Positions 1 to 7,057 are shown, numbered from the stretch's first letter. The stretch is DNA of 9,979 nucleotides from Desulfobacteraceae bacterium (GCA_030638305.1 DAOWEW010000061.1:1-9979); one strand, 5' to 3'. Program-made: numbers and translations. Notes: generated by a model not told the origin, from the letters alone.

Positions 1-20
1 CCTCCAGCCATTAGCTTATT

Positions 21-449
21 TTAGTACCTTGATTTTTCGACTTTTTTATCTTGCTTCTCTTGGTATTTTACATACTTACGTATCATTTCTTCGTCCAAAT
101 TTACTGTATCAATACAGTAGCCTCTGGCCCAGAAATGATTACCCCAATAGGGTTTTTGTTTCAGTTTACGAAACTTATTCAGTCCTCGTATAGCTGTCCT
201 TCCCTTCACTGTTCCAACATAGTTTGAAATAGATATTTTGGGAGGAATCATCACCAGTAGATGCACATGGTCAATCTGAACGTTCAATTCAAGAAGTTCA
301 CATTCTTGCACTTCTGAAAACGCCTTGACACATTCTTCAACTTCTTCCTTGATTTCACCTTCCAGAACCCTGAACCTATATTTTGGGCACCAGACAATAT
401 GATGTTGGCAATGCCATAAAGTTTGTGATAGTTTACGAAATCTACTCAT
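21..449 (-). CDS. tnpA: IS200/IS605-family Y1 transposase TnpA
   Basis: Single-strand DNA transposase of the HUH Y1 class, 142 residues, a normal length for the family. The metal-binding HUH motif is H61-V-H63 in IDHVHLLV, and the nucleophilic tyrosine is most likely Y126 in IRKYVKYQEKQ, with the family's glutamine four residues on (Q130). The N-terminal HHIVWCPKYRFRVL is typical of IS200 transposases. The start at 449 is chosen because an AAAGGAG lies 7 nt before this ATG; a TTG at 485 would extend the frame by 12 low-complexity residues (PQQQLQQ) that include the ribosome binding site and look untranslated. The frame is intact with no internal stop, so the enzyme may be active. It catalyses excision and insertion of one DNA strand using end hairpins. 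Confidence 0.93.
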   Translation of the reverse strand: MSRFRKLSQTLWHCQHHIVWCPKYRFRVLEGEIKEEVEECVKAFSEVQECELLELNVQIDHVHLLVMIPPKISISNYVGTVKGRTAIRGLNKFRKLKQKPYWGNHFWARGYCIDTVNLDEEMIRKYVKYQEKQDKKVEKSRY

Positions 450-456
450 TTTGTTA

Positions 457-463
457 CTCCTTT
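457..463 (-). promoter_or_regulatory. Ribosome binding site of tnpA
   Basis: AAAGGAG on the minus strand, 7 nt before the ATG at 449. It decides the start in favour of this ATG over the in-frame TTG at 485. Confidence 0.75.
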
Positions 464-510
464 GTTGTAGTTGTTGTTGGGGCAACTCAACCTTGGAGTA
501 ACAAATTGTT

Positions 511-534
511 GTTCAGATGGCAAAGCCGCTGAAC
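511..534. promoter_or_regulatory. Hairpin in transposase leader
   Basis: GTTCAG (511-516) pairs with CTGAAC (529-534), and inside it GGC (519-521) pairs with GCC (525-527) around an AAA loop, leaving a small asymmetric internal bulge. It lies between the end hairpin and the tnpA ribosome binding site. In characterised IS200 elements, leader RNA structure keeps transposase translation low; that role here is inferred from position. Confidence 0.5.
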
Positions 535-538
535 TCTG

Positions 539-559
539 ACCTTGCCCTCAGGGCAAGGT
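539..559. repeat. Probable left-end hairpin of the IS200-like element
   Basis: A perfect 9-bp stem with a 3-nt loop: ACCTTGCCC (539-547), loop TCA, GGGCAAGGT (551-559). A compact GC-rich hairpin close to the element end, upstream of tnpA, is what the IS200/IS605 family uses as its transposase recognition site. On the plus strand it is followed by a short T run, so it could also stop transcription entering from outside. No second copy is visible because the other end is not in the window. Confidence 0.6.
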
Positions 560-578
560 TTTCACTGTTAGAATAAAT

Positions 579-607
579 TTGACACTAACTATCACTAACT
601 GTAAGCT
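579..607 (+). promoter_or_regulatory. Candidate sigma70-type promoter for the helicase gene
   Basis: A perfect -35 hexamer TTGACA (579-584) is followed after 17 nt by TAAGCT (602-607), which keeps the three best conserved -10 positions (T1, A2, T6). It reads toward the helicase gene and would start a transcript about 150 nt before the ATG at 768. An 8-bp direct repeat CACTAACT (583-590 and 593-600) fills the spacer. It sits at the presumed border of the insertion element, so either the element or the original locus may have supplied it. Confidence 0.45.
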
Positions 608-840
608 TAGTCCCTAAGGTTCTGTCTCAGAAGGTGGAATGGAACCGGCGCTTCAGGAAAGAAGCCATCGACCGATGGTTGGATGAAATGCGAGCTGAAA
701 ACCCGGATGCAAAGGGAGAACCACTCGCGAATCAGGTTATACGGAAAATCAAACAGGCAGAGGAACTATGTCCACCACAAATCATGAACTGCAACTTGCC
801 AACGACTTTGTTCGGTACACTAACTGTAATATTTTTTTGA
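589..840 (+). pseudogene. Unrecognised open frame, possible 3' remnant of an interrupted gene
   Basis: The frame is open from just after a stop at 586-588. Its only plausible start is a GTG at 634, giving 68 residues. The first two thirds look like real protein (WNRRFRKEAIDRWLDEM, then KGEPLANQVIRKIKQAEEL), charged and probably helical. The last 24 residues overlap the helicase gene in another frame and look like by-product. There is no convincing ribosome binding site for the GTG. I do not recognise a family. It begins where the insertion element seems to end, so it may be the tail of a gene cut by that insertion. A genuine small upstream gene is the alternative. Confidence 0.3.
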
Positions 841-3233
841 CGGGTAAAGCGGGCACCGGCAAAACAACCTTTCTCCATAATATGCGAAAGAACACGGTGA
901 AACGGATGATTATCACCGCTCCAACCGGTGTTGCGGCTATCAACGCCGGCGGGGTAACACTCCATTCTTTTTTTCAACTTCCATTCGGCCCATTTGTGCC
1001 GGGCAGCGAGACATATGAGCGCAATAAGCAGCGCCAGTTCAGGTTCAGCAAAGAAAAAAAACGGATTATACAAAGCCTTGATTTGCTGGTGATTGACGAA
1101 ATAAGTATGGTACGGGCAGATTTACTTGACGCTGTGGATGCTGTGCTGCGTCGCCATCGTCGTAATAATTTGCCATTCGGCGGGGTGCAACTGCTTGTAA
1201 TCGGCGATCTGCATCAGCTTTCTCCGGTGGCAAAGCAAGATGAATGGCGTTTTTTGCAGCAATATTATGAGTCGGTTTATTTTTTCAGCAGCAAAGCGCT
1301 TGGTCTTACAGAACTGCTTACCATTGAACTGAAGCATATTTATCGTCAGTCAGACGCCCGTTTTATCAAGCTTCTGAATCGGGTACGTGACAACCGGCTT
1401 GATGAATCATCCATGGCGGATCTTAATCAGCGTTACATTCAGGATTTTACACCGGGTGAAGATCAGGGCTATATTACCCTGACAACTCACAACCGCAGTG
1501 CCGAATCAATCAATCAGACCAGACTTCAGGCCCTGGGCAAAAAAGAACATTGTTTCAAAGCTGAAATTTCCGGAGATTTTCCTGAACATATCTACCCTAC
1601 TCAAGCCACTCTTCTGCTTAAAGAGGGGGCACAAGTGATGTTTTTGCGCAATGATCCCTCTCCTGAAAAACTTTATTACAATGGTAAAATCGGCAAACTA
1701 ACCAAAATTTCGAGCAAAAACGTCCACGTTATCTGCCCCGGCGACAAACAGGAAATCGTGGTTGAACCAATCATTTGGGAAAATATCAAATACACTTTGA
1801 ACGAAAAAAATAAGGAAATCGAAGAGGATATAATCGGTAAATTCAAGCAATACCCCCTGAAACTTGCATGGGCCATCACCATCCACAAGAGTCAGGGGCT
1901 GACTTTTGAAAAAGCCATTATTGATGCCAAAGCAGCTTTTGCCCATGGTCAGGTTTACGTGGCCTTAAGCCGTTGTAAAACTATAGAGGGCATGGTGCTG
2001 AGTTCTCCCATCTCATCTCGGGGAGTGGGAACGGATGAAGCAATAATGTGCTTTGACGAAAACGCTCACCAGAACCCGCCGTCCGAAAGCCGGCTTCAGA
2101 CTGCCAAAATCAGCTACCAGCAGCAGTTGTTGCTTGATTGTTTTGATTTTTCACTATTGCGCAATAATTTCAACTATCTTGTCCGGCTTTTGCTGGGTAA
2201 TGCCAGAGTAGTCCAGGTTTCAGGCATTGAAGATATCCGCGGACTGGAGAAAGTGGCCACGAAAGATATTTTTGTTGTCAGTGAAAATTTTAAACGGCAA
2301 TTACGCACAATTTTTACGGATGGCGGCTTGCCGGAGTCAGATACAGTTATTCTGGAACGGATCAGCAAAGCATCCATATGGTTTCAGGAAAAGTTTGCCA
2401 AAATTTTTGAGGAGTCAGTACCAAACTTGCACGTAGAAACAGACAACACCGAACTTCGAAGAAAAATTGACAATGCCCTGAGTAATCTTAAAAAAGAAAT
2501 TGCCGTAAAGGTAGCTGGAGTACAGTGCTGTGAAAAAGGATTTTCACCGTCAAGTTTTCTGCGCGCTGTTTCAGTCGCTGAAATTGATTTTACCCCTGAA
2601 AAAGGAAAAAAACGCCGATCCCCGGCCTACACCGAATCGGACGTTGCCCATCCGGAGCTGTTTCAAACCCTAAAGGACTGGCGTTCCCGCAAGGCCAAAG
2701 ATGAAAAAGTAGCCCATTTTCAGATTTTACATCAACGGATATTGATTCAGATTGTGGTATGCCTGCCTGACAATACTGCTGATCTAAAGAAAATAAATGG
2801 AGTCGGCAAAAGAACCATTGAGAAATACGGCAAAGAACTTGTAGAACTGGTTTTGGCTTATCGCAAAAAACACAAAATAGACAAGGTCGTACTGCCGGAG
2901 CTTAAAAAACTCCCAAAAGAAAGTACAACGGAAGAAAAAGAGGCTCAGAATTCCGACACGAAACAAACAAGTTTCGATATGTTCAATAAAGGATTAACTA
3001 TTGCCCGGATTGCAAAAGAAAGAGGCCTGGTACAATCTACCATTGAAGGGCATCTGAGTTTTTTTGTGGAGAAAGGCAAATTAGATATCAACAAGCTGCT
3101 TTCACCTGAAAAACAACAGGCCATTGAAAAAGAACTTGCTGCAGATCACAATAATTCCCTCAGTGAAGTAAAAAATGCCCTGGGAGATGACTACTCTTAT
3201 GGCGAAATCAAAATGATGCTGGCCTGCTTCTGA
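768..3233 (+). CDS. Pif1/RecD-like superfamily 1 helicase with HRDC and HTH domains
   Basis: A cytoplasmic 821-residue ATP-dependent DNA helicase. Walker A is GKAGTGKT (26-33), followed by motif Ia APTGVAAINAGGVTLHSFF (51-69), the DEAD-like motif II IDEISMV (109-115) and motif III GDLHQLSPV (146-154). The UvrD_C_2-type C-terminal core has AITIHKSQGLTF (about 369-380) and VYVALSRC (about 396-403). After a middle region with no recognised domain come an HRDC-like nucleic-acid-binding domain (about 630-703, including INGVGKRTIEKYG) and a winged or helix-turn-helix domain (about 736-790, GLTIARIAKERGLVQSTI) of the kind seen at RecQ and YpbB C termini. The start is supported by GAGG just upstream and by the family-typical N terminus ELQLANDFVRYTNCNIFLTG. 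Probable role is in DNA repair, recombination or removal of secondary structures. The exact substrate cannot be told. It converges on murA with 8 bp between them. Confidence 0.9.
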   Translation: MSTTNHELQLANDFVRYTNCNIFLTGKAGTGKTTFLHNMRKNTVKRMIITAPTGVAAINAGGVTLHSFFQLPFGPFVPGSETYERNKQRQFRFSKEKKRIIQSLDLLVIDEISMVRADLLDAVDAVLRRHRRNNLPFGGVQLLVIGDLHQLSPVAKQDEWRFLQQYYESVYFFSSKALGLTELLTIELKHIYRQSDARFIKLLNRVRDNRLDESSMADLNQRYIQDFTPGEDQGYITLTTHNRSAESINQTRLQALGKKEHCFKAEISGDFPEHIYPTQATLLLKEGAQVMFLRNDPSPEKLYYNGKIGKLTKISSKNVHVICPGDKQEIVVEPIIWENIKYTLNEKNKEIEEDIIGKFKQYPLKLAWAITIHKSQGLTFEKAIIDAKAAFAHGQVYVALSRCKTIEGMVLSSPISSRGVGTDEAIMCFDENAHQNPPSESRLQTAKISYQQQLLLDCFDFSLLRNNFNYLVRLLLGNARVVQVSGIEDIRGLEKVATKDIFVVSENFKRQLRTIFTDGGLPESDTVILERISKASIWFQEKFAKIFEESVPNLHVETDNTELRRKIDNALSNLKKEIAVKVAGVQCCEKGFSPSSFLRAVSVAEIDFTPEKGKKRRSPAYTESDVAHPELFQTLKDWRSRKAKDEKVAHFQILHQRILIQIVVCLPDNTADLKKINGVGKRTIEKYGKELVELVLAYRKKHKIDKVVLPELKKLPKESTTEEKEAQNSDTKQTSFDMFNKGLTIARIAKERGLVQSTIEGHLSFFVEKGKLDINKLLSPEKQQAIEKELAADHNNSLSEVKNALGDDYSYGEIKMMLACF

Positions 3234-3241
3234 CCCCTGCA

Positions 3242-4489
3242 TTATACCCGCTTTATAGCTGCCCCAAGCCTGGCAAACTTCTTTTCAAGCAATTCATATC
3301 CCCGATCAAGATGATAAACACGGTTTATCTCTGTTTTGCCATGAGCAACAAGACCGGCCAGTATCAATGAAGCACTGGCTCTAAGATCACTTGCCATAAC
3401 CGGCGCACCTGAAAGCATTTTTACCCCTTTTATCATTGCAGCATTGCCGGCTACAGTGATATCAGCACCCATTCTTTTTAACTCACCTACATGCATAAAA
3501 CGGTTTTCAAATACTGTTTCAAATATCAGGCTCAGACCTCTGGCAACAGACATCAAAACCATAAACTGTGCCTGCATATCAGTAGGAAAACCCGGATATG
3601 CGAGTGTTTTTACATCAACACTTGCTATATTATCCTTTCCTTTAACTCTTATATTCTTTCCATCAATTTTTATATTTGCCCCTGTTAAACTCAACTTGTG
3701 AATAACAGCTTCAAGATGATCCGGCCGGCAGCCTGAAATCTTCACGTCACCACCGGTCAAAGCTGCTGCAACCATGAATGTCCCGGTTTCTATCCGGTCA
3801 GGAATTATTGAAACCGACACAGGGCTTAAAGAAGAAACTCCAATTATAGTAATTTCGGAAGTACCGGCACCATGTATATCAGCTCCCATCTTGTTTAAAA
3901 CATCAGCAAGAGCTACTATTTCGGGTTCACGAGCTGCATTATGAATAACCGTGGTTCCTTTCGCTAACACAGCAGCCATCATTATATTTTCAGTGCCTGT
4001 TACGGTAGCCATATCCAAATAAATTTTGGCGCCCTTTAGTTGTTTGGCATAAGCTTCAACATAGCCGTGCTTTAATTCAATAGATGCACCAAGACATGCC
4101 AGAGCTTTAAGATGCAGATTAATTGGCCGTGCACCTATAGCACACCCTCCCGGCAATGAGACCCTGGCTTTTTTCAGCCTGGCAACAAGAGGACCAAGAA
4201 CCAGTATAGAAGCACGCATTTTTCTCACCAGATCATACGGAGCTTCATGATTAAAAATATTACCTGCATCTATTCTAACGACATCGCCATTTGTTTCGAT
4301 TTTTGCACCGAGATATGAAAGAAGAAGTTTTATGCTTTCAATATCTTTTAGATTCGGGACATTTGAAAAAGTACATAATCCATCAGTAAGGAGAGATGAA
4401 ACCAGGATAGGAAGTGCAGCATTCTTTGCTCCGCTGATATTAACCTCACCTGTAAGAGGGCGTCCACCTTCTACTATAATTTTATCCAT
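3242..4489 (-). CDS. murA: UDP-N-acetylglucosamine 1-carboxyvinyltransferase MurA
   Basis: Transfers enolpyruvate from phosphoenolpyruvate to UDP-N-acetylglucosamine in the cytoplasm, the first committed step of peptidoglycan synthesis. At 415 residues it is of normal family length. Key residues are present: K22-N23 in SGAKNAALP, the catalytic loop cysteine C116 in [12 protein letters not shown] (the residue alkylated by fosfomycin in sensitive enzymes), R89 and R92 in the RKMRAS stretch, and the general-base aspartate D304 in [10 protein letters not shown]. The ATG at 4489 gives the standard N terminus MDKIIVEGG and has AAGGG about 6 nt before it. The upstream 180 bp contain a long palindrome and then the terminator of the qrc operon, so murA is probably transcribed separately although it lies on the same strand. 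Confidence 0.97.
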   Translation of the reverse strand: MDKIIVEGGRPLTGEVNISGAKNAALPILVSSLLTDGLCTFSNVPNLKDIESIKLLLSYLGAKIETNGDVVRIDAGNIFNHEAPYDLVRKMRASILVLGPLVARLKKARVSLPGGCAIGARPINLHLKALACLGASIELKHGYVEAYAKQLKGAKIYLDMATVTGTENIMMAAVLAKGTTVIHNAAREPEIVALADVLNKMGADIHGAGTSEITIIGVSSLSPVSVSIIPDRIETGTFMVAAALTGGDVKISGCRPDHLEAVIHKLSLTGANIKIDGKNIRVKGKDNIASVDVKTLAYPGFPTDMQAQFMVLMSVARGLSLIFETVFENRFMHVGELKRMGADITVAGNAAMIKGVKMLSGAPVMASDLRASASLILAGLVAHGKTEINRVYHLDRGYELLEKKFARLGAAIKRV

Positions 4490-4500
4490 TTTATACCCTT

Positions 4501-4663
4501 AACCTAAATTGAGCGATTTTTTACTCAATCTGCACCGATCTCTTGCGCATAAAGGCTTCGCAAAAATCCTCGACATATCCACGGGTATGTCTGCGGTTTT
4601 TGCAAATCCTTATGCATCAAGATCTCAGCACATATCTTCGCAAAAAATCGCTCAACTTAGGTT
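4501..4663. repeat. 163-bp imperfect palindromic element upstream of murA
   Basis: The outer arms at 4501-4522 and 4642-4663 are inverted copies of each other over 22 bp with one mismatch (core TTGAGCGATTTTTT). Inside, the two halves continue to pair imperfectly: GCATAAAGG (4548-4556) against the CCTTATGC near 4608-4615, GCAAAAATCC against the GGTTTTTGC near 4595-4603, and an apex hairpin GACATA/TATGTC (4572-4577 with 4586-4591). The whole could fold into one long stem. It holds no credible gene. The size, palindromy and lack of coding capacity suit a non-autonomous mobile repeat (MITE-like), but no target-site duplication is evident and no second copy is in the window. It ends 11 bp from the murA start codon. 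Confidence 0.7.
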
Positions 4664-4668
4664 TAAAC

Positions 4669-4717
4669 AAAAAAAGCGCTTTCCCACATTTTAATAATGA
4701 GATAAGCGCTTTTTTTT
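4669..4717 (-). terminator. Intrinsic terminator at the end of the qrc operon
   Basis: A 13-bp stem formed by 4669-4681 and 4704-4716 with GCGC at its centre and A/T runs on both flanks, around a 22-nt loop. Read on the minus strand it follows the small gene ending at 4739 and ends in a run of T residues, which is the classical rho-independent form. It is symmetrical enough to work in both directions. It separates the qrc cluster from murA. Confidence 0.8.
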
Positions 4718-4738
4718 ATTATGTAATTATTGTTTGAT

Positions 4739-4897
4739 TTAGTGGTGTTGACCGCCTTGACCATGCATTGTATCAATAACAGATTTTACAATACAGTACG
4801 TCATTCCAAGACCTAAAATTGTCAGCGCATACCACAGACCACCCATAAATATCAAATGACTAAGATCCCAAATCCATTCAAATGAAAACGGAAACAT
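4739..4897 (-). CDS. Small single-helix membrane protein downstream of qrcD
   Basis: A 52-residue protein starting MFPFSFEWIWDLSH. An aromatic N terminus is followed by one hydrophobic segment (about residues 14-38, including LIFMGGLWYALTILGLGM), then a short polar tail that ends QGGQHH. The start is well supported: AGGAGG lies 7 nt before the ATG. It begins 18 bp after qrcD stops, on the same strand, and is followed by the operon terminator, so it is almost certainly co-transcribed with the qrc genes. I do not recognise a named family. Small one-helix subunits are common in membrane respiratory complexes, so an accessory or assembly role in Qrc is a reasonable inference, not something the sequence shows. 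It is short enough to be missed by gene callers with a length cut-off. Confidence 0.82.
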   Translation of the reverse strand: MFPFSFEWIWDLSHLIFMGGLWYALTILGLGMTYCIVKSVIDTMHGQGGQHH

Positions 4898-4904
4898 ATT
4901 CTAA

Positions 4905-4910
4905 CCTCCT
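4905..4910 (-). promoter_or_regulatory. Strong ribosome binding site of the 52-residue gene
   Basis: AGGAGG on the minus strand, 7 nt before the ATG at 4897 and directly after the qrcD stop codon. It is the best Shine-Dalgarno match in the cluster and is the main support that this short frame is translated. Confidence 0.8.
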
Positions 4911-4915
4911 AAGTC

Positions 4916-6148
4916 CTAAGGATTCAATTCCCGTTCCTGGGGGAATATGGGTAAATAACGGAATGATATCATAATCAGGATAATTCCGTATGCTACAGGA
5001 AGAATAGTTGTTGCGACCTCCTGCCAGCTAGGAATATACATAACCCAGGTTTCAAAAGTCATGACCGGCACCGCCATTACCTGCAGCACCATTACCCAGC
5101 GATTAAGTAAAACACCAATGCAGGCCAGCGATACAGCAGTAAACAGCAACGTAGAATTACTGCGCCCCTTTGGTGTAAGAAGTATCATTGCCGGAATAAT
5201 TCCACAGATTACTATCTCGGCTATAAGAATCCAGATTCCATAAACAGGATTATTGGAATAAAAATCAATTAGATTAAATCCAGCGGAAGGAGCTGTAACC
5301 TTAGCCCAGTACCAAGTATCAATAATTTTTGCAATAAGATATGTTCCCATCATCCAGCCGGATATTTTGGCCAGCAGATCTATAACATTTTGCTTGACCA
5401 GCTTCTTTCCTGAAATTTTTTCCATCAGCCTTGTTACAAATAATGTAAAGCAGGGGCCATAGGCTGCTGCAGACCATGTAAATAGAAAAAATGTCCATGG
5501 CCAGATAAATACCCCTTCCCTGAAAGAAAATGGACGCCCATAAAGAACTGCAGGGGTTCCGCCAAGTGATCCCTGATGGAAAAAGGAAAGAAAAGCACCG
5601 GTTGCTGCAAATATTACCATTACCTCGTGCATATTGTGGCCAAGATTATGAAAGAAAGGAACTTTATTAATCTGACGGTTCTCAAGAATAAGAGGAATAT
5701 ATTCAATAATTAGAACAGCAAAATAGCATGACAGGCAGAATGCCACTTCCGTCAGCATGGAATGAACATTAGCATGCCAAAATATAAACCAGCTCCTCAA
5801 AGGCTGCCCAACATCTATTGCAAGGATCAGAAGTGCGGAGCTGTAACATATAAACCCGATAACAACAGCGCAGTTAATAATATTCTTCAGCTCATCCTTT
5901 CCAAGGACATATCTTAACAATCCTGTAAAAAAAGCTCCGCCGCCAAGGGCAATAACCCCAAGGTCGGCCCATATCCATAATGCAAATCCATAGTAATCAT
6001 TCATGTTTGTCTGATTAAGTCCCTTTAACCAGATAAGCAGCATAGCGTAAACACCCCACAACAGAACGCCACCGACTATAATGATTCCTATAGCAAATTT
6101 CCCAAATGAACAGCGTTTAACTCCCTCGGGTATTAATGCTGAATCCAT
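4916..6148 (-). CDS. qrcD: Menaquinone reductase membrane subunit QrcD (NrfD/PsrC family)
   Basis: Integral membrane, quinone-interacting subunit of the Qrc complex, 410 residues. About ten transmembrane helices can be read, roughly at 17-39, 54-80, 89-110, 125-152, 170-190, 212-236, 262-280, 300-325, 335-360 and 375-398. Family-type stretches include GQPLRSWFIFWHANVHSMLTE before helix 4, FHQGSLGGT after helix 5 and LNRWVMVLQVM in helix 9. It has no signal peptide and no cofactor motifs, as expected for this family, which binds menaquinone near the periplasmic iron-sulfur partner. GAGGAG lies 10 nt before the ATG. It follows qrcC after a 69-bp gap. Assignment to QrcD over other NrfD-like proteins rests mainly on the A-B-C-D gene order. 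Confidence 0.9.
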   Translation of the reverse strand: MDSALIPEGVKRCSFGKFAIGIIIVGGVLLWGVYAMLLIWLKGLNQTNMNDYYGFALWIWADLGVIALGGGAFFTGLLRYVLGKDELKNIINCAVVIGFICYSSALLILAIDVGQPLRSWFIFWHANVHSMLTEVAFCLSCYFAVLIIEYIPLILENRQINKVPFFHNLGHNMHEVMVIFAATGAFLSFFHQGSLGGTPAVLYGRPFSFREGVFIWPWTFFLFTWSAAAYGPCFTLFVTRLMEKISGKKLVKQNVIDLLAKISGWMMGTYLIAKIIDTWYWAKVTAPSAGFNLIDFYSNNPVYGIWILIAEIVICGIIPAMILLTPKGRSNSTLLFTAVSLACIGVLLNRWVMVLQVMAVPVMTFETWVMYIPSWQEVATTILPVAYGIILIMISFRYLPIFPQERELNP

Positions 6149-6217
6149 AAGTTATGTGCTCCTCAAAATTTGCCGTTATTAATTCGTTAACAAATTTATT
6201 ATTTATTGTTCCTGATT

Positions 6218-7039
6218 TTAATGGCGATGATTTTTTGCGAAATCTTCATCATCAATGTAATTATCACCGGCTCGCCTTACCCATTCACGACTTGACATAT
6301 AATAAACCTTGGGATTCGTTCCAAGTCTTTCAAGAAGCCGAAAAACATTGGGACTCCCCGGTCGTCCACCATGCTTGTTATCAGGCCTGGCCAGTTGATG
6401 CACCTTATGCTCGGGATTGTTCAAATCACCAAATGTAATAGCGCCGGCAGGACATGCCTGGGTACAAGAGGTCTGATATTCATCTTCCTCAAGTACTGTC
6501 CGTCCTTCGACATATGCTTTATCCATTGCCAGTTGATATCTGTGGAAACAAAAACTGCATTTTTCCACAATACCTCTCATTCGAGGTGAAACATTAGGAC
6601 TAAGATATTTAGTCGATTCTTCCGGCCATACCGGATCCCACCAGTTAAAATAACGTGCATGATACGGACATGCAGCCATGCAATACCTGCATCCAAAGCA
6701 CCGGGTATAAATCTGGCTTACAATTCCTGTATCATGGTTATAATCTGTTGCGGTTGCCGGACAAACAGACACACATGGCGAATGTCCATGATCTCCCTCA
6801 CAATGCATACATGGTCTGGGAAGATAACAGATATCGGCATCAGGATAGGATTTACCATTTGTCAGCTTGTAAACACGCATCCATGCAATACTGTCCAGTT
6901 TGTTAGATTCATCCTCCTTGAACGGCACATTATTCTCAGCCATACAAGCAACCATGCAGGCTCCACAACCAGTGCACGCGTCCAGGTTTATGACCATTCC
7001 ATACTTCTTGGCTTTTTTATGTTTACCTTCTTCTTTCAT
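6218..7039 (-). CDS. qrcC: Menaquinone reductase iron-sulfur subunit QrcC
   Basis: A 273-residue electron-transfer protein of the PsrB/DmsB type that links QrcA/QrcB to the membrane subunit. Four cysteine groups are complete, 16 residues in all: C22/25/28/32, C77/80/89/93 followed by P, C114/117/120/124 followed by P, and C161/164/192/196 followed by P. This predicts four cubane clusters; the purified Desulfovibrio complex was described with one of them as a 3Fe-4S centre, which the motifs here do not show. It has no signal peptide of its own, so it is probably exported folded with Tat-signal-bearing QrcB. The ATG at 7039 is preferred to the adjacent in-frame TTG at 7042 because AAGAGG then has a 5-nt spacer. 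It starts 18 bp after qrcB ends. Confidence 0.93.
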   Translation of the reverse strand: MKEEGKHKKAKKYGMVINLDACTGCGACMVACMAENNVPFKEDESNKLDSIAWMRVYKLTNGKSYPDADICYLPRPCMHCEGDHGHSPCVSVCPATATDYNHDTGIVSQIYTRCFGCRYCMAACPYHARYFNWWDPVWPEESTKYLSPNVSPRMRGIVEKCSFCFHRYQLAMDKAYVEGRTVLEEDEYQTSCTQACPAGAITFGDLNNPEHKVHQLARPDNKHGGRPGSPNVFRLLERLGTNPKVYYMSSREWVRRAGDNYIDDEDFAKNHRH

Positions 7040-7044
7040 CAAAA

Positions 7045-7050
7045 CCTCTT
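7045..7050 (-). promoter_or_regulatory. Ribosome binding site of qrcC
   Basis: AAGAGG on the minus strand, 5 nt before ATG 7039 and only 2 nt before the in-frame TTG at 7042. The spacing favours the ATG. Confidence 0.65.
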
Positions 7051-7057
7051 ATTCAAG

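Larger units (their letters stand above)
1..578 (-). mobile_element. IS200/IS605-family element, right end outside window
   Basis: A single-gene IS200-like element: a Y1 transposase gene with a long structured leader. It lies on the minus strand, so its left end (upstream of the transposase) is at the high-coordinate side. Two hairpins (511-534 and 539-559) occupy the leader, as is usual for this family, whose ends are recognised as hairpins instead of terminal inverted repeats. The right end falls at or beyond base 1 and cannot be seen. The left boundary is inferred, not seen: it should lie a short way beyond the 539-559 hairpin, before the promoter-like sequence at 579. No accessory tnpB gene is visible in the window. 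Confidence 0.7.

Noticed and set aside
21..485. A longer transposase starting at TTG 485
   Set aside because: The added 12 residues are glutamine-rich and overlap the AAAGGAG that serves the ATG at 449.
4509..4694. Short plus-strand open frames within the palindromic element
   Set aside because: They lie within an inverted repeat and a terminator stem and have no ribosome binding site; the sequence is explained by its palindromic structure.
6149..6217. The 69-bp gap between qrcC and qrcD as a possible promoter or attenuator
   Set aside because: It is AT-rich and contains the qrcD ribosome binding site, but I see no convincing promoter or stable stem; probably just a long intercistronic spacer.
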